Positions 33,275 to 42,764 of a stretch of DNA of 64,000 bases are shown here, one piece after another. Each line of letters begins with the position of its first letter. Position 1 is the stretch's first letter. The translations under genes and the position numbers were made by a program. Origin of the DNA: Faucicola sp041855445 (GTDB taxonomy: Bacteria; Pseudomonadota; Gammaproteobacteria; Pseudomonadales; Moraxellaceae). Below the pieces are notes generated by a model that was not told the DNA's origin, ran no database searches, and saw only the letters and a program-made list of their open reading frames with translations. Location of the stretch: NCBI GenBank assembly GCA_041855445.1, contig JBHAEG010000007.1:72997-136996 (forward strand), given 5' to 3'.

Positions 33275-36200
33275 TTAATGTGCTGAATTGTCAGGGTTTT
33301 CAGCTTTTGCTAACATCGGCTGTTGATGTGTGGCAGGTTTATATTTAAAGATTGACCGTATCCAAACATAAAAAATTGGAATAAAGAATACGCCAAGCAA
33401 TGTTGCACTGATAACGCCACCCAGTACGCTCGTGCCGATAGCATTTTGACTGCCTGAGCCAGCTCCTGTTGCTAGGTATAATGGCACAACACCTACGCCA
33501 AAAGCAAGAGATGTCATAATAATTGGGCGAAGGCGTTGCCGAGATGCGACTGTTACTGCATCAAATAAGCTATAACCTGCCTCCTGTCGTTCTTTGGCAA
33601 ATTCAATAATCAAAATCGCATTTTTTGCCGATAGACCAACAACTGTCAATAAACCAACTTGTAAATAAACGTCATTTGAAAATTCACGCAAATTGGTAAA
33701 ATAGACAGCTCCTAAAATACCTAATGGTACAACCAATAATACCGCAAATGGGATTGACCAACTTTCATATAAAGCAGCCAGACATAAAAAGACAATAATT
33801 AATGATAATGCGTATAGCATTGGAGCTTGTGCCCCTGATTTTTTCTCTTCTAAAGAAAGTCCTGTCCATTCATAACTAATACCCTGTGGCAATTTTGCAA
33901 TCATTTGTTCCATTGCAGTCATTGCGTCACCAGTACTTTTACCAGCTACCGCACTACCTTGAATATTCATTGAGGATAAGCTGTTATAGCGATTTAAACT
34001 AGGCGAACCATATTGCCACTCACCTGATGCAAATGAACTAAATGGCACCATATCACCTGCACTGTTACGCACATACCATTTATCAATGTCCTCTTGTGTG
34101 GTACGACTGTCTGCTTCACCTTGTATATAAACTTTTTTAATCCGACCTCTATCCATAAAGTCATTAATATAACTACTACCCCATGCACTCGCTAACAAAC
34201 TATTAATCGTTGAAGTATTAACACCCATTGCACTGGCTGCGTCATAATCGATATTGACTTTAAATTGTGGTGAGTCCTCTAAACCGTTTGGACGAACACC
34301 AGTAACAACGTCACTTTGAGCTGCCATACCAAGCAACATATTACGAGCTTCTAGCAGTTTTTCATGTCCAATACCGCCTGCATCTTGTAACTGTAGATTA
34401 AAACCACTTGCTGTACCTAGTTCAATAATTGGTGGCGGTACAATCGCATAGACAGAGGCTTCATTAATTTGGGTCATAAAATAGCCCATTGCTCGTCCTG
34501 CAATTGCTTTAGCTGCTCTATCTTCGCCTTGACGTTTTTCCCAATCAGCAAGTTTAATAAAGGCAATACCCATATTTTGTCCGCTACCAGCAAAACTAAA
34601 GCCGTTAATTGCTAATACCGATTCAATATTATCTTTTTCTTGGGTATGAAAATATTGATTGACTTTATTTAACACAGCCTGTGTTTCTTGCTGGCTTGAA
34701 CCTGCAGGAAGCTGTACCAAAGTAAACATAATACCTTGGTCTTCATCAGGTAAAAATGAACTTGGAATTTTAACAAAAATTGATGCTAATAAAGCGATAA
34801 TCCCTGCATAGCCAAAAATATATAGCCATTTTACTTTGATACTACCACCAACAAATTTTTCATAACCACGGCTTAACGCATTAAAACCACTATTAAAGCC
34901 GTTAAAGAACCAGCCAAATAAACCAGATTTTTTGCCATGACTGCCATGTTTACTACGTTTTAAAATAGATGCACATAAGGCAGGAGTGAAAATTAACGCA
35001 ACAATTGCCGATAATGACATACTGGTAATTAACGTAATAGAGAATTGTCTATAAATTACCCCTGTTGAACCGCCAAAAAATGCCATTGGGACAAATACTG
35101 CTGATAAAATTAACGCAATACCAATAACCGCTTTACTAATTTCGTCCATTGATTGACGGGTAGCATCAACAACGGAAATATCAGGATTTTCTTCTAAAAT
35201 CCTTTCTACGTTCTCTACAACGACAATCGCATCATCAACTAATAAACCAATCGCCAACACCATGGCAAACATGGTCAAAACATTGATACTAAAACCAAAA
35301 ACATACAATACACCAAATGTGCCCAACATGACCACAGGAATGGCTAAGGTCGGAATAATAGTTGCACGCCAGTTTTGTAAAAATAAGAACATTACCACAA
35401 AAACAAGAATAATTGCTTCTACTAAGGTTGTTGCAACTTGTTTAATAGATAACTGTACGAATGGTGTTGTATCATAAGGTACAACAACTTTTAACCCTGC
35501 TGGAAAGTTTTTTTCTAATTCACGGATACGGTCTTCGACTGCCTGACGAGTATTTAACGCATTTGCACCTGTTGCCAGCGAAATACCCATGGCCGCAGAC
35601 TCTTTACCATTATAGTAAGATAAAACACTATAACTTTCACTGCCCATCTCAACAGTGGCAACATCGCCTAAGCGAACTAATGAACCATCAGCATTTGATT
35701 TTAATAAAATATTACGAAATTGTTCAGGCGTTTGTAAATAGCTTTGAACTGTTACGGTTGCATTGATAGTTTGACGTTCATTATTTGATGGTGTTTGCCC
35801 AAGCTGACCTGCTGATACTTGAGCATTTTGTGCCTGTACCGCCGAAATAACATCTGATGGCATTAAACTATAAGTACGCAATTTTGCAGGGTCTAACCAT
35901 ATACGCATCGCATAGGCAGAACCAAACAAATTGATATTCCCCACCCCATCAACACGGCTAATTTGGTCTAAGACATTTGAGGCGATATAATCGGCAATAT
36001 CTGACCTGTTCATGCTACCATCTTCTGATACAAAGCCAAGTACCATCATAAAACTACTAGAAGATTTAGTAACACTAACGCCTAAACGTTGTACTTGTTC
36101 TGGTAATGAACTGGTTGCTGCTTGTAATTTGTTTTGCACTTGAACTTGAGCAGTATCAGGGTCTGTACCATTTTCAAAGGTTAATTGAACTTGGGCAGAG

Positions 36201-36457
36201 CCACTTGATGAACTTGTTGATGACATATACATCAATCCATCAAGTCCTTTCATTTGTTGTTCAATGACTTGGGTAACAGAGTCCTCAACAGTTTGAGCAG
36301 AAGCACCTGGATACGTTGCACTGATACTAATGGTAGGTGGTGCAATACGGGGATATTGTTCAATTGGTAAATTAACAACAGATAACAACCCAGCCAGCAT
36401 GATGAGAACAGCAATAACCCATGCAAAAATCGGGCGGTCTATGAAAAATCGTGACAT
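33275..36457 (-). CDS. RND multidrug efflux permease (AcrB/MexB/AdeJ/MtrD-type)
   Basis: An inner-membrane proton-drug antiporter of 1060 residues and 12 expected helices. It begins MSRFFIDRPIFAWVIAV, as HAE-1 permeases do. The proton-relay residues are visible: the Asp pair in IGLLVDDAIVVVENVER and the Lys in GLSAKNAILIIEFAKE. The porter/docking domains contain GLDGLMYMSSTSSSSG and PSLNRYNSLSSMNIQG. It is preceded by the membrane-fusion gene (16 bp gap) and followed by the outer-membrane factor, so a complete pump is encoded. No regulator gene is adjacent. Confidence 0.95.
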   Translation of the reverse strand: MSRFFIDRPIFAWVIAVLIMLAGLLSVVNLPIEQYPRIAPPTISISATYPGASAQTVEDSVTQVIEQQMKGLDGLMYMSSTSSSSGSAQVQLTFENGTDPDTAQVQVQNKLQAATSSLPEQVQRLGVSVTKSSSSFMMVLGFVSEDGSMNRSDIADYIASNVLDQISRVDGVGNINLFGSAYAMRIWLDPAKLRTYSLMPSDVISAVQAQNAQVSAGQLGQTPSNNERQTINATVTVQSYLQTPEQFRNILLKSNADGSLVRLGDVATVEMGSESYSVLSYYNGKESAAMGISLATGANALNTRQAVEDRIRELEKNFPAGLKVVVPYDTTPFVQLSIKQVATTLVEAIILVFVVMFLFLQNWRATIIPTLAIPVVMLGTFGVLYVFGFSINVLTMFAMVLAIGLLVDDAIVVVENVERILEENPDISVVDATRQSMDEISKAVIGIALILSAVFVPMAFFGGSTGVIYRQFSITLITSMSLSAIVALIFTPALCASILKRSKHGSHGKKSGLFGWFFNGFNSGFNALSRGYEKFVGGSIKVKWLYIFGYAGIIALLASIFVKIPSSFLPDEDQGIMFTLVQLPAGSSQQETQAVLNKVNQYFHTQEKDNIESVLAINGFSFAGSGQNMGIAFIKLADWEKRQGEDRAAKAIAGRAMGYFMTQINEASVYAIVPPPIIELGTASGFNLQLQDAGGIGHEKLLEARNMLLGMAAQSDVVTGVRPNGLEDSPQFKVNIDYDAASAMGVNTSTINSLLASAWGSSYINDFMDRGRIKKVYIQGEADSRTTQEDIDKWYVRNSAGDMVPFSSFASGEWQYGSPSLNRYNSLSSMNIQGSAVAGKSTGDAMTAMEQMIAKLPQGISYEWTGLSLEEKKSGAQAPMLYALSLIIVFLCLAALYESWSIPFAVLLVVPLGILGAVYFTNLREFSNDVYLQVGLLTVVGLSAKNAILIIEFAKERQEAGYSLFDAVTVASRQRLRPIIMTSLAFGVGVVPLYLATGAGSGSQNAIGTSVLGGVISATLLGVFFIPIFYVWIRSIFKYKPATHQQPMLAKAENPDNSAH

Positions 36458-36473
36458 AATGACTTCCTAATTT

Positions 36474-37859
36474 TTACTGAGCGTTCGCTGGTTTTTCAGG
36501 TACTTTTACGCTATTAGATTGTGTTGTATTAGCATCGGCTGTTTTTTCATTACTAACGGCAGGGACTTGTTGATTAGATTGAGCAGAACTTTCCCCAGCC
36601 TTAGTGACAGGTTTTGCTACAACCTGTTGGTCTGGCTTCACTTTTGAACCACCAACAACAACTACGTTTTCCCCTTGTTGCAAACCATTGGTGACAATCC
36701 AATTACCTTGATAAGTGCCATCAACTTTTACAGAACGTGTTTGAATTTTATTTTTTGCATCAACGATATAAACGCTAGTTTCACCTTTAGCAGAACGATT
36801 AATTGCACTTTGTGGCAACAACACAACGTTATTAATTACCCCTTGGATAATTTGTGCATTGACTAGCATACCTGGTAATAACACAAAATCATCATTACGA
36901 AATACCGCCCGTAAATTGACTGTACCTGTTTCAGCATCAACTTTTGCCTCACCAAATGATAAATCTCCAATCGTTGGATAAATTGAGCCATCTGCAAGGG
37001 TGAGCTGAACTTGTACCGAGCTTGGCGGACTAACTTCACCTTTAGTTAAAGATTGACGCAATGCCAATAGTTCTGCTGATGACTGCTTAACATCAACAAA
37101 AATTGGATTTAATTGTGAAATTTTGACTAATTGAGTTTGACCTGCAGTTGCTAACGCACCAACATTCACTAGCGGTCGGTCAGTAACACCACTAATCGGT
37201 GCTTTAACTGTGGTACGATTAAAACTTAATTCATTACTATTAATCGTTTCCTGAGCAACTTGGGTCGCTGCTGTGGCAGATTCAATATTTGATTGAGCAA
37301 CACCAACTTGAGCTTCAGCATTTTTAACGGCGGCTTGAGCTGTACGCACAGAAGTAACGCCAACATCATATTCTTGTTTAGAAATCGCATTGGTATTTTT
37401 TAATCTTTCTAAACGTTTTAAATTTGCTTCTGCCAATGCCAGTTCTGCTTGACGACTCTCTAAACTCGCTAACGCATTATTGTAATTTGCTTTTGCCGTG
37501 GTAACGCTAGCTTGCGTCTGTGCTAAATTTGCCTTACTGCTCGCCAATGCACTGGTATAGTTATCAGGATTAATTTTATATAAAGGCTGTCCTTCCTTGA
37601 CAAAACTACCTTCTTTATATAACTGCTTGTCAATAATGCCACTAACTTGAGGTAAAACAATCGCTTCTTGATAAGCAACAACTCGACCAGAGACTTGTTT
37701 AATTAATGGTACAGATTGAAACTGTACAGGCACAGTGTTTACGATGGTAGGAGGCATCTTTTGAGCTGATTGTTGAGGCTGTGCTGTTTCAGATTTACAG
37801 CCGGCCAATACTATACAGCCCATCATCGATACCATCATCAACGTAACAGGATATTTCAT
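36474..37859 (-). CDS. RND efflux periplasmic adaptor (membrane fusion protein) lipoprotein
   Basis: A HlyD/AcrA-family periplasmic adaptor linking permease and outer-membrane channel. From ATG 37859 (GAGGTC upstream) it has 461 residues. The lipoprotein signal MKYPVTLMMVSMMGCIVLAGC has its lipobox Cys at residue 21. Next come the barrel/lipoyl region (VVAYQEAIVLPQVSGII), an alpha-helical hairpin rich in Ala/Gln (about 85-190), and the lipoyl-side return TVKAPISGVTDRPLVNVG. The C-terminal 50 residues are a Lys/Ser/Gln/Pro-rich tail. First gene of the operon. Confidence 0.93.
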   Translation of the reverse strand: MKYPVTLMMVSMMGCIVLAGCKSETAQPQQSAQKMPPTIVNTVPVQFQSVPLIKQVSGRVVAYQEAIVLPQVSGIIDKQLYKEGSFVKEGQPLYKINPDNYTSALASSKANLAQTQASVTTAKANYNNALASLESRQAELALAEANLKRLERLKNTNAISKQEYDVGVTSVRTAQAAVKNAEAQVGVAQSNIESATAATQVAQETINSNELSFNRTTVKAPISGVTDRPLVNVGALATAGQTQLVKISQLNPIFVDVKQSSAELLALRQSLTKGEVSPPSSVQVQLTLADGSIYPTIGDLSFGEAKVDAETGTVNLRAVFRNDDFVLLPGMLVNAQIIQGVINNVVLLPQSAINRSAKGETSVYIVDAKNKIQTRSVKVDGTYQGNWIVTNGLQQGENVVVVGGSKVKPDQQVVAKPVTKAGESSAQSNQQVPAVSNEKTADANTTQSNSVKVPEKPANAQ

Positions 37860-37923
37860 AGAGACCTCAATGAGTTTGGATATGATGAAAAATCGTTGGA
37901 ATATTAAAAATGTACAACACAAA

Positions 37924-37962
37924 CCATGCTATTATACACTATGAGTATCCTTACATGGTCAA
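37924..37962 (-). promoter_or_regulatory. candidate promoter/operator of the efflux operon
   Basis: On the minus strand a perfect TATAAT (37936-37931) lies 71 bp before the adaptor start. TTGACC (37962-37957) is upstream, but with a 20-base spacer that is too long for a good promoter. ACCATG (37923-37928) and CATGGT (37954-37959) form an inverted repeat flanking the -10 box, as expected for a repressor site. Confidence 0.35.
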
Positions 37963-38026
37963 GAACAATTTTGTAAAGTTGCTTAATAGTTCAACATATT
38001 TATTAAATTTTATTGAATAATAAGTT

Positions 38027-39052
38027 TTAATATAATCGTTGGCTTGCTAATGCAGTTAAATCTAATAAACCTTGTCGATAAATAGAGTTTGGTAAAGTGA
38101 GTATTGCATCACGAGCTAATGCTGTTTCAGCCATTGCTTTTTGTCTACAATATTCTAAAGCACCACTTGAACGCACTAAGTCAATAATTTCATTTGGATT
38201 TTTGCATTCGCCTGTTTGGATTGCAATGCGTAATAACTCACGTTCTTGACCTGATGTCATGGCTAATGCTTGAATTAATGGTAAAGTTGGTTTACCTTCT
38301 GCCAAATCATCGCCTAAATTTTTGCCCATGATTTCAGTATCCCCTGAAAAATCTAGCACATCATCAATGATTTGAAAGGCATTGCCAAAATGCTGACCAA
38401 ATTTTGCAAAAGCAGTATTAAACTCAGGACGATTATGCAAAATAGCAACCCCTTGACTTGCCAGCATAAATAAACGAGAGGTTTTACCATCAATGATTTT
38501 CATATAATCATCTTCAGTAGCATTTGGGTTATGTTGATGTTGTAGCTGTAACACTTCACCTTCAGCAATATCACAGGTACCATCAGAAAATAGCTGTAAT
38601 AAAGGTAACGAGCCAAACCCTACTAATAAATTAAATGCACGGGCAATTAAATAATCACCAACCAAAACCGCCGTTGGATTATCCCAAGTAGCATTGGCGG
38701 TAGGTTTCCCTCGGCGTAATCCTGAGCCATCAATCACATCATCATGTACCAGCGTTGCGGTGTGTAGCATTTCAGTAATCGCTCCCAAGTGCATCGCAGG
38801 CTCAAACTGTTTATCTAAACAAATCCGAGAACATAACAATGAAATTAATGGACGCATTCGTTTGCCCCCAGCATCAATCACATGCTGACTGACTGCCATC
38901 ACTAATTGCACTTTGGAATTTAAACTACCAAATACTTGTTTATCCATAATGGCGAAATCTTCTGCGACAATCGCCTGAATATCACTATAACGAATGGAAG
39001 AACGATTATCTGAAAATTGAGAGGTTTCGGCTGTCATAACGGTAAAGCTCAA
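38027..39052 (-). CDS. ispB: octaprenyl diphosphate synthase
   Basis: A trans-isoprenyl diphosphate synthase that makes the side chain of ubiquinone/menaquinone. The 341-residue protein has the two Asp-rich motifs, HDDVIDGSGLRRGKPT (first DDxxD) and IIDDVLDFSGD (second), plus GGKRMRPL near residue 62. The length fits long-chain polyprenyl synthases. The first ATG (39052) has no good ribosome binding site; a second ATG 15 bases later (39037, MTAETSQF) is an equally plausible start. It stands away from the rplU-rpmA operon, its neighbour in many gammaproteobacteria. Confidence 0.93.
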   Translation of the reverse strand: MSFTVMTAETSQFSDNRSSIRYSDIQAIVAEDFAIMDKQVFGSLNSKVQLVMAVSQHVIDAGGKRMRPLISLLCSRICLDKQFEPAMHLGAITEMLHTATLVHDDVIDGSGLRRGKPTANATWDNPTAVLVGDYLIARAFNLLVGFGSLPLLQLFSDGTCDIAEGEVLQLQHQHNPNATEDDYMKIIDGKTSRLFMLASQGVAILHNRPEFNTAFAKFGQHFGNAFQIIDDVLDFSGDTEIMGKNLGDDLAEGKPTLPLIQALAMTSGQERELLRIAIQTGECKNPNEIIDLVRSSGALEYCRQKAMAETALARDAILTLPNSIYRQGLLDLTALASQRLY

Positions 39053-39417
39053 TCATTATTTGCAAATAAAACCTAAATCATAACATATCATCGGCAGTTT
39101 TTTATTAAAAACTTGTATTTTTTCAAGATAAATCTAGTTTATCTAAATAATATTCTGTAAAAATATACTGATATGAATACAATGATAGATGATATGATTG
39201 ATTTCTTATCGAAAAACCAGCAATGATGATATATTTAGCAAATTTTTTTTAGCTTATAATAAATTTAGTTAGTATTTTAAAAAAGATAAACCAATAGTTT
39301 TTTTTGATTGGTACTTGTGATTGTATTTCCACCTAAGCTAATCTTGCAAAGCAATGTTTTTCAGGTGGAAAATTATGCCAACGAGTTCAAATAAAGTCCT
39401 ATTAAAGAAAAAATACA
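39053..39417. other. AT-rich intergenic region between ispB and the LysM/M23 gene
   Basis: 365 bp with no supported gene. It holds the ispB promoter area at the left and a nested hairpin at 39326-39371 at the right. Confidence 0.55.
39326..39371. terminator. nested hairpin downstream of the LysM/M23 gene
   Basis: TTTCCACCT (39326-39334) is inverted as AGGTGGAAA (39363-39371), and inside it TTGC-AAA-GCAA forms a second small hairpin. It lies about 50 bp after the gene stop. No T-run follows, so the terminator call is tentative; it may be another structured element. Confidence 0.4.
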
Positions 39418-40272
39418 TTAATTCAATAAATTTTTAGGGTCAATAGGCAATCCTTTATAACGTACTTGAAACTCTAAGGCAGGTTGTCTTAACGTTGCAG
39501 GCGTACCCATCGAACCCACTTGCTGACCTGCCTGCACCACTTGTCCTTCTTTCACAGAAAAACGCTCTAAATGTGCATACGCACTAATATAGTCATTATC
39601 ATGACGTATCATGACTAAATTACCATATTCTTTTAACTTATCCCCAGCATATAACACTGTACCTGCACGACTTGCTACAACTGCCGTACCAACTTGCCCG
39701 CCATACCAAATACCTTTTGAGCCAGACGCTTCATTATATCCACGAATAACATTACCTGAAACTGGCGGTAGCCATGCTTTATTACTGGTAGCAGGTCTAG
39801 GCGTTGTAGGCTGAACTGGTGTTGGCAATGGTTGGCTTAGCGTTTGTGGTGGCACATAAGATGGTGTATATGCGTTATAACTCGATGTTGTATTTACTGG
39901 ATATTGTTGAATTGGTTGCGACGTTGGAAGCTGTTTTGCCTGAGCTAGCATCTCTGATGATAATAACTGCAAACGTTGCCCTGTATATATTGTGTAATGA
40001 CGGTCTAAATTATTTAATAGCCCAACTTGACGATAATCTAACCCGTAACGTTGAGAAATTCTACTTAATGTATCCCCTTGTTGTACAATGTAATAACTTG
40101 GTATACCATTCACAATCAATGGCTTATCATTTGTATAACTATAATTCATTGGTTTTGTTGCACACGCTGATAATCCAAGCGTTACAACTGCCAAAACACC
40201 CATGATGATTTTTTGTTGATTGACCATCTTTAACCCATCAGATGATAAACTTGCTATTAAGTTTTTATTCAT
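39418..40272 (-). CDS. LysM / M23-type lipoprotein, NlpD-like amidase activator
   Basis: An envelope protein of 284 residues from ATG 40272 (GAGATA upstream). An internal ATG at 40227 would give a textbook lipoprotein signal (MVNQQKIIMGVLAVVTLGLSAC). The Cys in LSAC is the lipid anchor. A LysM peptidoglycan-binding domain follows (YYIVQQGDTLSRISQRYGL), then a Pro/Gln/Thr-rich linker, then a C-terminal M23 domain (about 185-280). The metal ligands are not kept: the HxGxD site reads SKGIWYGG and the last HxH-type site reads LEFQVR. So, like NlpD/EnvC, it more likely activates an amidase than cuts peptidoglycan itself. It is not next to rpoS or surE here. Confidence 0.85.
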   Translation of the reverse strand: MNKNLIASLSSDGLKMVNQQKIIMGVLAVVTLGLSACATKPMNYSYTNDKPLIVNGIPSYYIVQQGDTLSRISQRYGLDYRQVGLLNNLDRHYTIYTGQRLQLLSSEMLAQAKQLPTSQPIQQYPVNTTSSYNAYTPSYVPPQTLSQPLPTPVQPTTPRPATSNKAWLPPVSGNVIRGYNEASGSKGIWYGGQVGTAVVASRAGTVLYAGDKLKEYGNLVMIRHDNDYISAYAHLERFSVKEGQVVQAGQQVGSMGTPATLRQPALEFQVRYKGLPIDPKNLLN

Positions 40273-40837
40273 GGTTACTATCTCTTCAAAATATAACAAC
40301 TTTATAAAATTTCTTGAATATAATAATCAAATATTTAGAACAATCAAATCAAAACAAAACTTTTTCGATAAAAGGCAATAAAAAGCACTATAAATTGATA
40401 AGTTGCTTTTTTTAATCATTTTTCATAACTCTTTGATTTTATTTGAATGAATTTTTTTAATTGCAAAAATTATAATTTATTATTCATAAAAATCAATGCC
40501 TTATAAAAAACTAAAGCGTTATATATTTTGTAACCTAATCTTGCCGTCTTCGCATTTCATCGGTAAATTAATCCACAGCGTGTTAATATATACTTATGAA
40601 CCTAAGAAATGTTTCTTTACATTTAGCTATTGTGACAATCTATAAACACGACAGTGATATTTTTATCAGACTTTTTAGAAAAAAACCTTTATGATATACA
40701 TATATGATTATGTAGAGCTAATAATAAATAGAATTAAAACTTCTATGCTGGCATATATACTGTCAATTCAGTAATATATGCAATAAAAATTAGCCCATAT
40801 ATATGATTACTACCGTTTTATAATAGGAATTTGGTAT
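40273..40837. other. AT-rich intergenic region with hairpin
   Basis: 565 bp between two divergent genes. It must contain both promoters. A hairpin lies at 40751-40781. A 32-codon frame at 40596-40694 has no ribosome binding site and was not accepted. No RNA gene was recognised. Confidence 0.55.
40751..40781. promoter_or_regulatory. inverted repeat upstream of the secreted-protein gene
   Basis: GCATATATACTG (40751-40762) is repeated in inverse orientation at 40769-40781 with one bulged base and a 6-base loop. It lies 57 bp before the ATG of the 140-residue protein. It may be an operator or a leader hairpin. Confidence 0.35.
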
Positions 40838-41260
40838 ATGCAATCATTATTTTCTTCTACTATATTACAAACAATCCCAAAAACAATTTTTAGTATTTCT
40901 TTAGCAACTGGCCTTATTATTTCAACATTTTGCCAAGCCAATGCCAACAACTATAATGACACCCTTGCTATTGATACATCTGAATCTTATATTAGAAAAT
41001 ATGAAGTAGCCGTGCTTCATGTTTTATCAGAAATTTGTCCGCCAATGCTAACAAAAGCTCAACAACGAGAATTTAGCAAAGCGTATGATAAGGAGTTAAA
41101 GAGCTTATTACCAAATTTAAATAATCCTAAACAAGCTTTACAATATTTATCAACTCAACAAGATTATCAAAAAATCCTAGCAGATGAAAGAAAGTTAGCA
41201 TTTGAACGCTATTCTAAAGAAGAAAATAAAAAAACCTGCGAAGAGTTGTTAAGTAATTAG
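40838..41260 (+). CDS. secreted/periplasmic protein of unknown function (140 aa)
   Basis: A 140-residue protein with a Sec signal peptide that ends near residue 37 (TFCQANA). The mature part is helical and charged. It has a segment HVLSEICPPMLTKAQQREFSKAYDKEL, described here in parts (EICPPML then AYDKELKSLLP), and a second Cys in NKKTCEELL, so one disulfide between C67 and the C-terminal Cys is possible. AGGA precedes the ATG. I have the impression that similar short secreted proteins occur in Acinetobacter and Moraxella, but I cannot name the family or function. It is monocistronic, with a weak hairpin at 41285-41308 behind it. Confidence 0.8.
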   Translation: MQSLFSSTILQTIPKTIFSISLATGLIISTFCQANANNYNDTLAIDTSESYIRKYEVAVLHVLSEICPPMLTKAQQREFSKAYDKELKSLLPNLNNPKQALQYLSTQQDYQKILADERKLAFERYSKEENKKTCEELLSN

Positions 41261-41525
41261 TTATCCATTGTTATGAACATATTACCACTCATCATTATGG
41301 GTGGTATATTGTTGATGATATAATAAATTTTTGTGTATTATGATAAGTATTTATTATTTGATAAATATAACACAAATAATATTTTAACCTTTTATACTAA
41401 AAATCATTCTAAACAACTGATTTTGCTTTATCCGTCATTCGCATTTTGATAAGATAGTGGTTATTTTTGTAACTCACTAGCCGTGCTTTGACGGTGTTTT
41501 ATTTGTTCTAAAAAGAGATTGTATT

Positions 41526-42707
41526 ATGAGTTTTTCATCACCACTGGTTATCAAATTACATCGTTCTATGGGTTCGGCTCTATTTGGCATGACTCTTTTG
41601 GCGTGTGCAGTTTCTAGCCATGCTAATATTGAACAGCCCCAACTTGATAATAATTCATATGTTTTGATGGACTATAATACAGGTACGATTTTAGCACAAA
41701 AAAATGCAAATCAGCCTTACCCACCTGCATCTTTGACAAAAATGATGACCAGCTACATCATTGAACAGCGTTTAATTGCAGGTAGTTTAAAGGAAAATGA
41801 ACCTGTATTGATGTCAGAAAATGCTTGGTGTCGAGGCAGTAGCGTTGAGTCGTGTATGTATGTACCACTCAATAAAACTGCTCCTGTGATTGATATGCTT
41901 CGTGGGATTATCATTCAGTCAGGTAATGACGCATCAAAAGCCATGGCAGAACATATTGCAGGTAGTGAAACTACTTTTGCCACATTAATGAATGAAGAGG
42001 CAAAAAAATTAGGTATGACTAATACCAATTTTGTGAATGCAACAGGTATGCCTGTGGCAGGTCATGAGTCTTCTGCCCTTGATATGGCAAAGCTTGCTCA
42101 AGCAATTATTAAGCATGGCTCAAAATACTATCCAATTTATTCAGAAAAACAATTTACTTATAACAATATCACTCAAGGCAATCGTAATGCTCTTTTATTT
42201 ACTGACCCTACGGTTGATGGTTTAAAAACAGGTCATACCAGCGAAGCAGGTTATTGTCTAGTCGCCTCTAGTAAACGTGGTGATATGCGATTAATTTCTG
42301 TTGTTATGGGTACAAAAAGTATGCAAGCTCGTGCTGACCAGACCCGTGAATTGTTAAACTGGGGCTTTGGACATTTTTCAACAGCGGTTGTCGCTCCTGC
42401 CAATCAAGAAATGCAAAAAGTGCCTGTAACTTTTGGTAAAGTAGATACAGTATCCACTGTTACCAAAGATAGTTTACAAGTGCTTGTACCTAAGGTGCAA
42501 CAGCAAAAAATTCAAACAACAGTTGAAGTTCCTGCTGAAGTAAAAGCACCGATTAAAAAAGGACAAGAAGTAGGCAAGTTAGTCGCCATGTTAGATGGTA
42601 AACCTGTCGCATCTGTTGCGATTGTTGCCAATGAAGATGTTGAGGAAGCTGGGTTTTTTAGTCGCATGATACAACACATTGCCAATTTCTTTAAAAATCT
42701 TTTCTAA
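41526..42707 (+). CDS. dacC: D-alanyl-D-alanine carboxypeptidase (PBP5/6 type)
   Basis: A periplasmic low-molecular-mass penicillin-binding protein that trims the terminal D-Ala of peptidoglycan stem peptides. The 393-residue precursor has a signal peptide ending near SSHA. The catalytic motifs are S69-L-T-K72 (PPASLTKMM), S132-G-N (IQSGND) and K234-T-G (DGLKTGHT). A C-terminal beta domain (about 290-370) and a final amphipathic helix (MIQHIANFFKNLF) for membrane attachment follow. Symbol dacC or dacA; the sequence alone does not separate PBP5 from PBP6. Confidence 0.93.
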   Translation: MSFSSPLVIKLHRSMGSALFGMTLLACAVSSHANIEQPQLDNNSYVLMDYNTGTILAQKNANQPYPPASLTKMMTSYIIEQRLIAGSLKENEPVLMSENAWCRGSSVESCMYVPLNKTAPVIDMLRGIIIQSGNDASKAMAEHIAGSETTFATLMNEEAKKLGMTNTNFVNATGMPVAGHESSALDMAKLAQAIIKHGSKYYPIYSEKQFTYNNITQGNRNALLFTDPTVDGLKTGHTSEAGYCLVASSKRGDMRLISVVMGTKSMQARADQTRELLNWGFGHFSTAVVAPANQEMQKVPVTFGKVDTVSTVTKDSLQVLVPKVQQQKIQTTVEVPAEVKAPIKKGQEVGKLVAMLDGKPVASVAIVANEDVEEAGFFSRMIQHIANFFKNLF

Positions 42708-42721
42708 TTGGTAGTTAAATA

Positions 42722-42756
42722 AAAACCCACAGAAGTTTTATCTTTTTGTGGGTTTT
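42722..42756. terminator. bidirectional terminator between dacC and der
   Basis: AAAACCCACA (42722-42731) pairs with TGTGGGTTTT (42747-42756). T-rich runs follow on both strands. It lies between two convergent genes. Confidence 0.88.
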
Positions 42757-42764
42757 ATTTGTAT

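Noticed and set aside
39819..40205. Plus-strand frame of 128 codons opposite the LysM/M23 gene
   Set aside because: A shadow of the real gene, whose lipobox and LysM motifs are on the other strand.
40596..40694. 32-codon plus-strand frame (MNLRNVSLHL...) in the intergenic region
   Set aside because: No ribosome binding site, overlaps likely promoter sequence, and it is short enough to arise by chance in AT-rich DNA.
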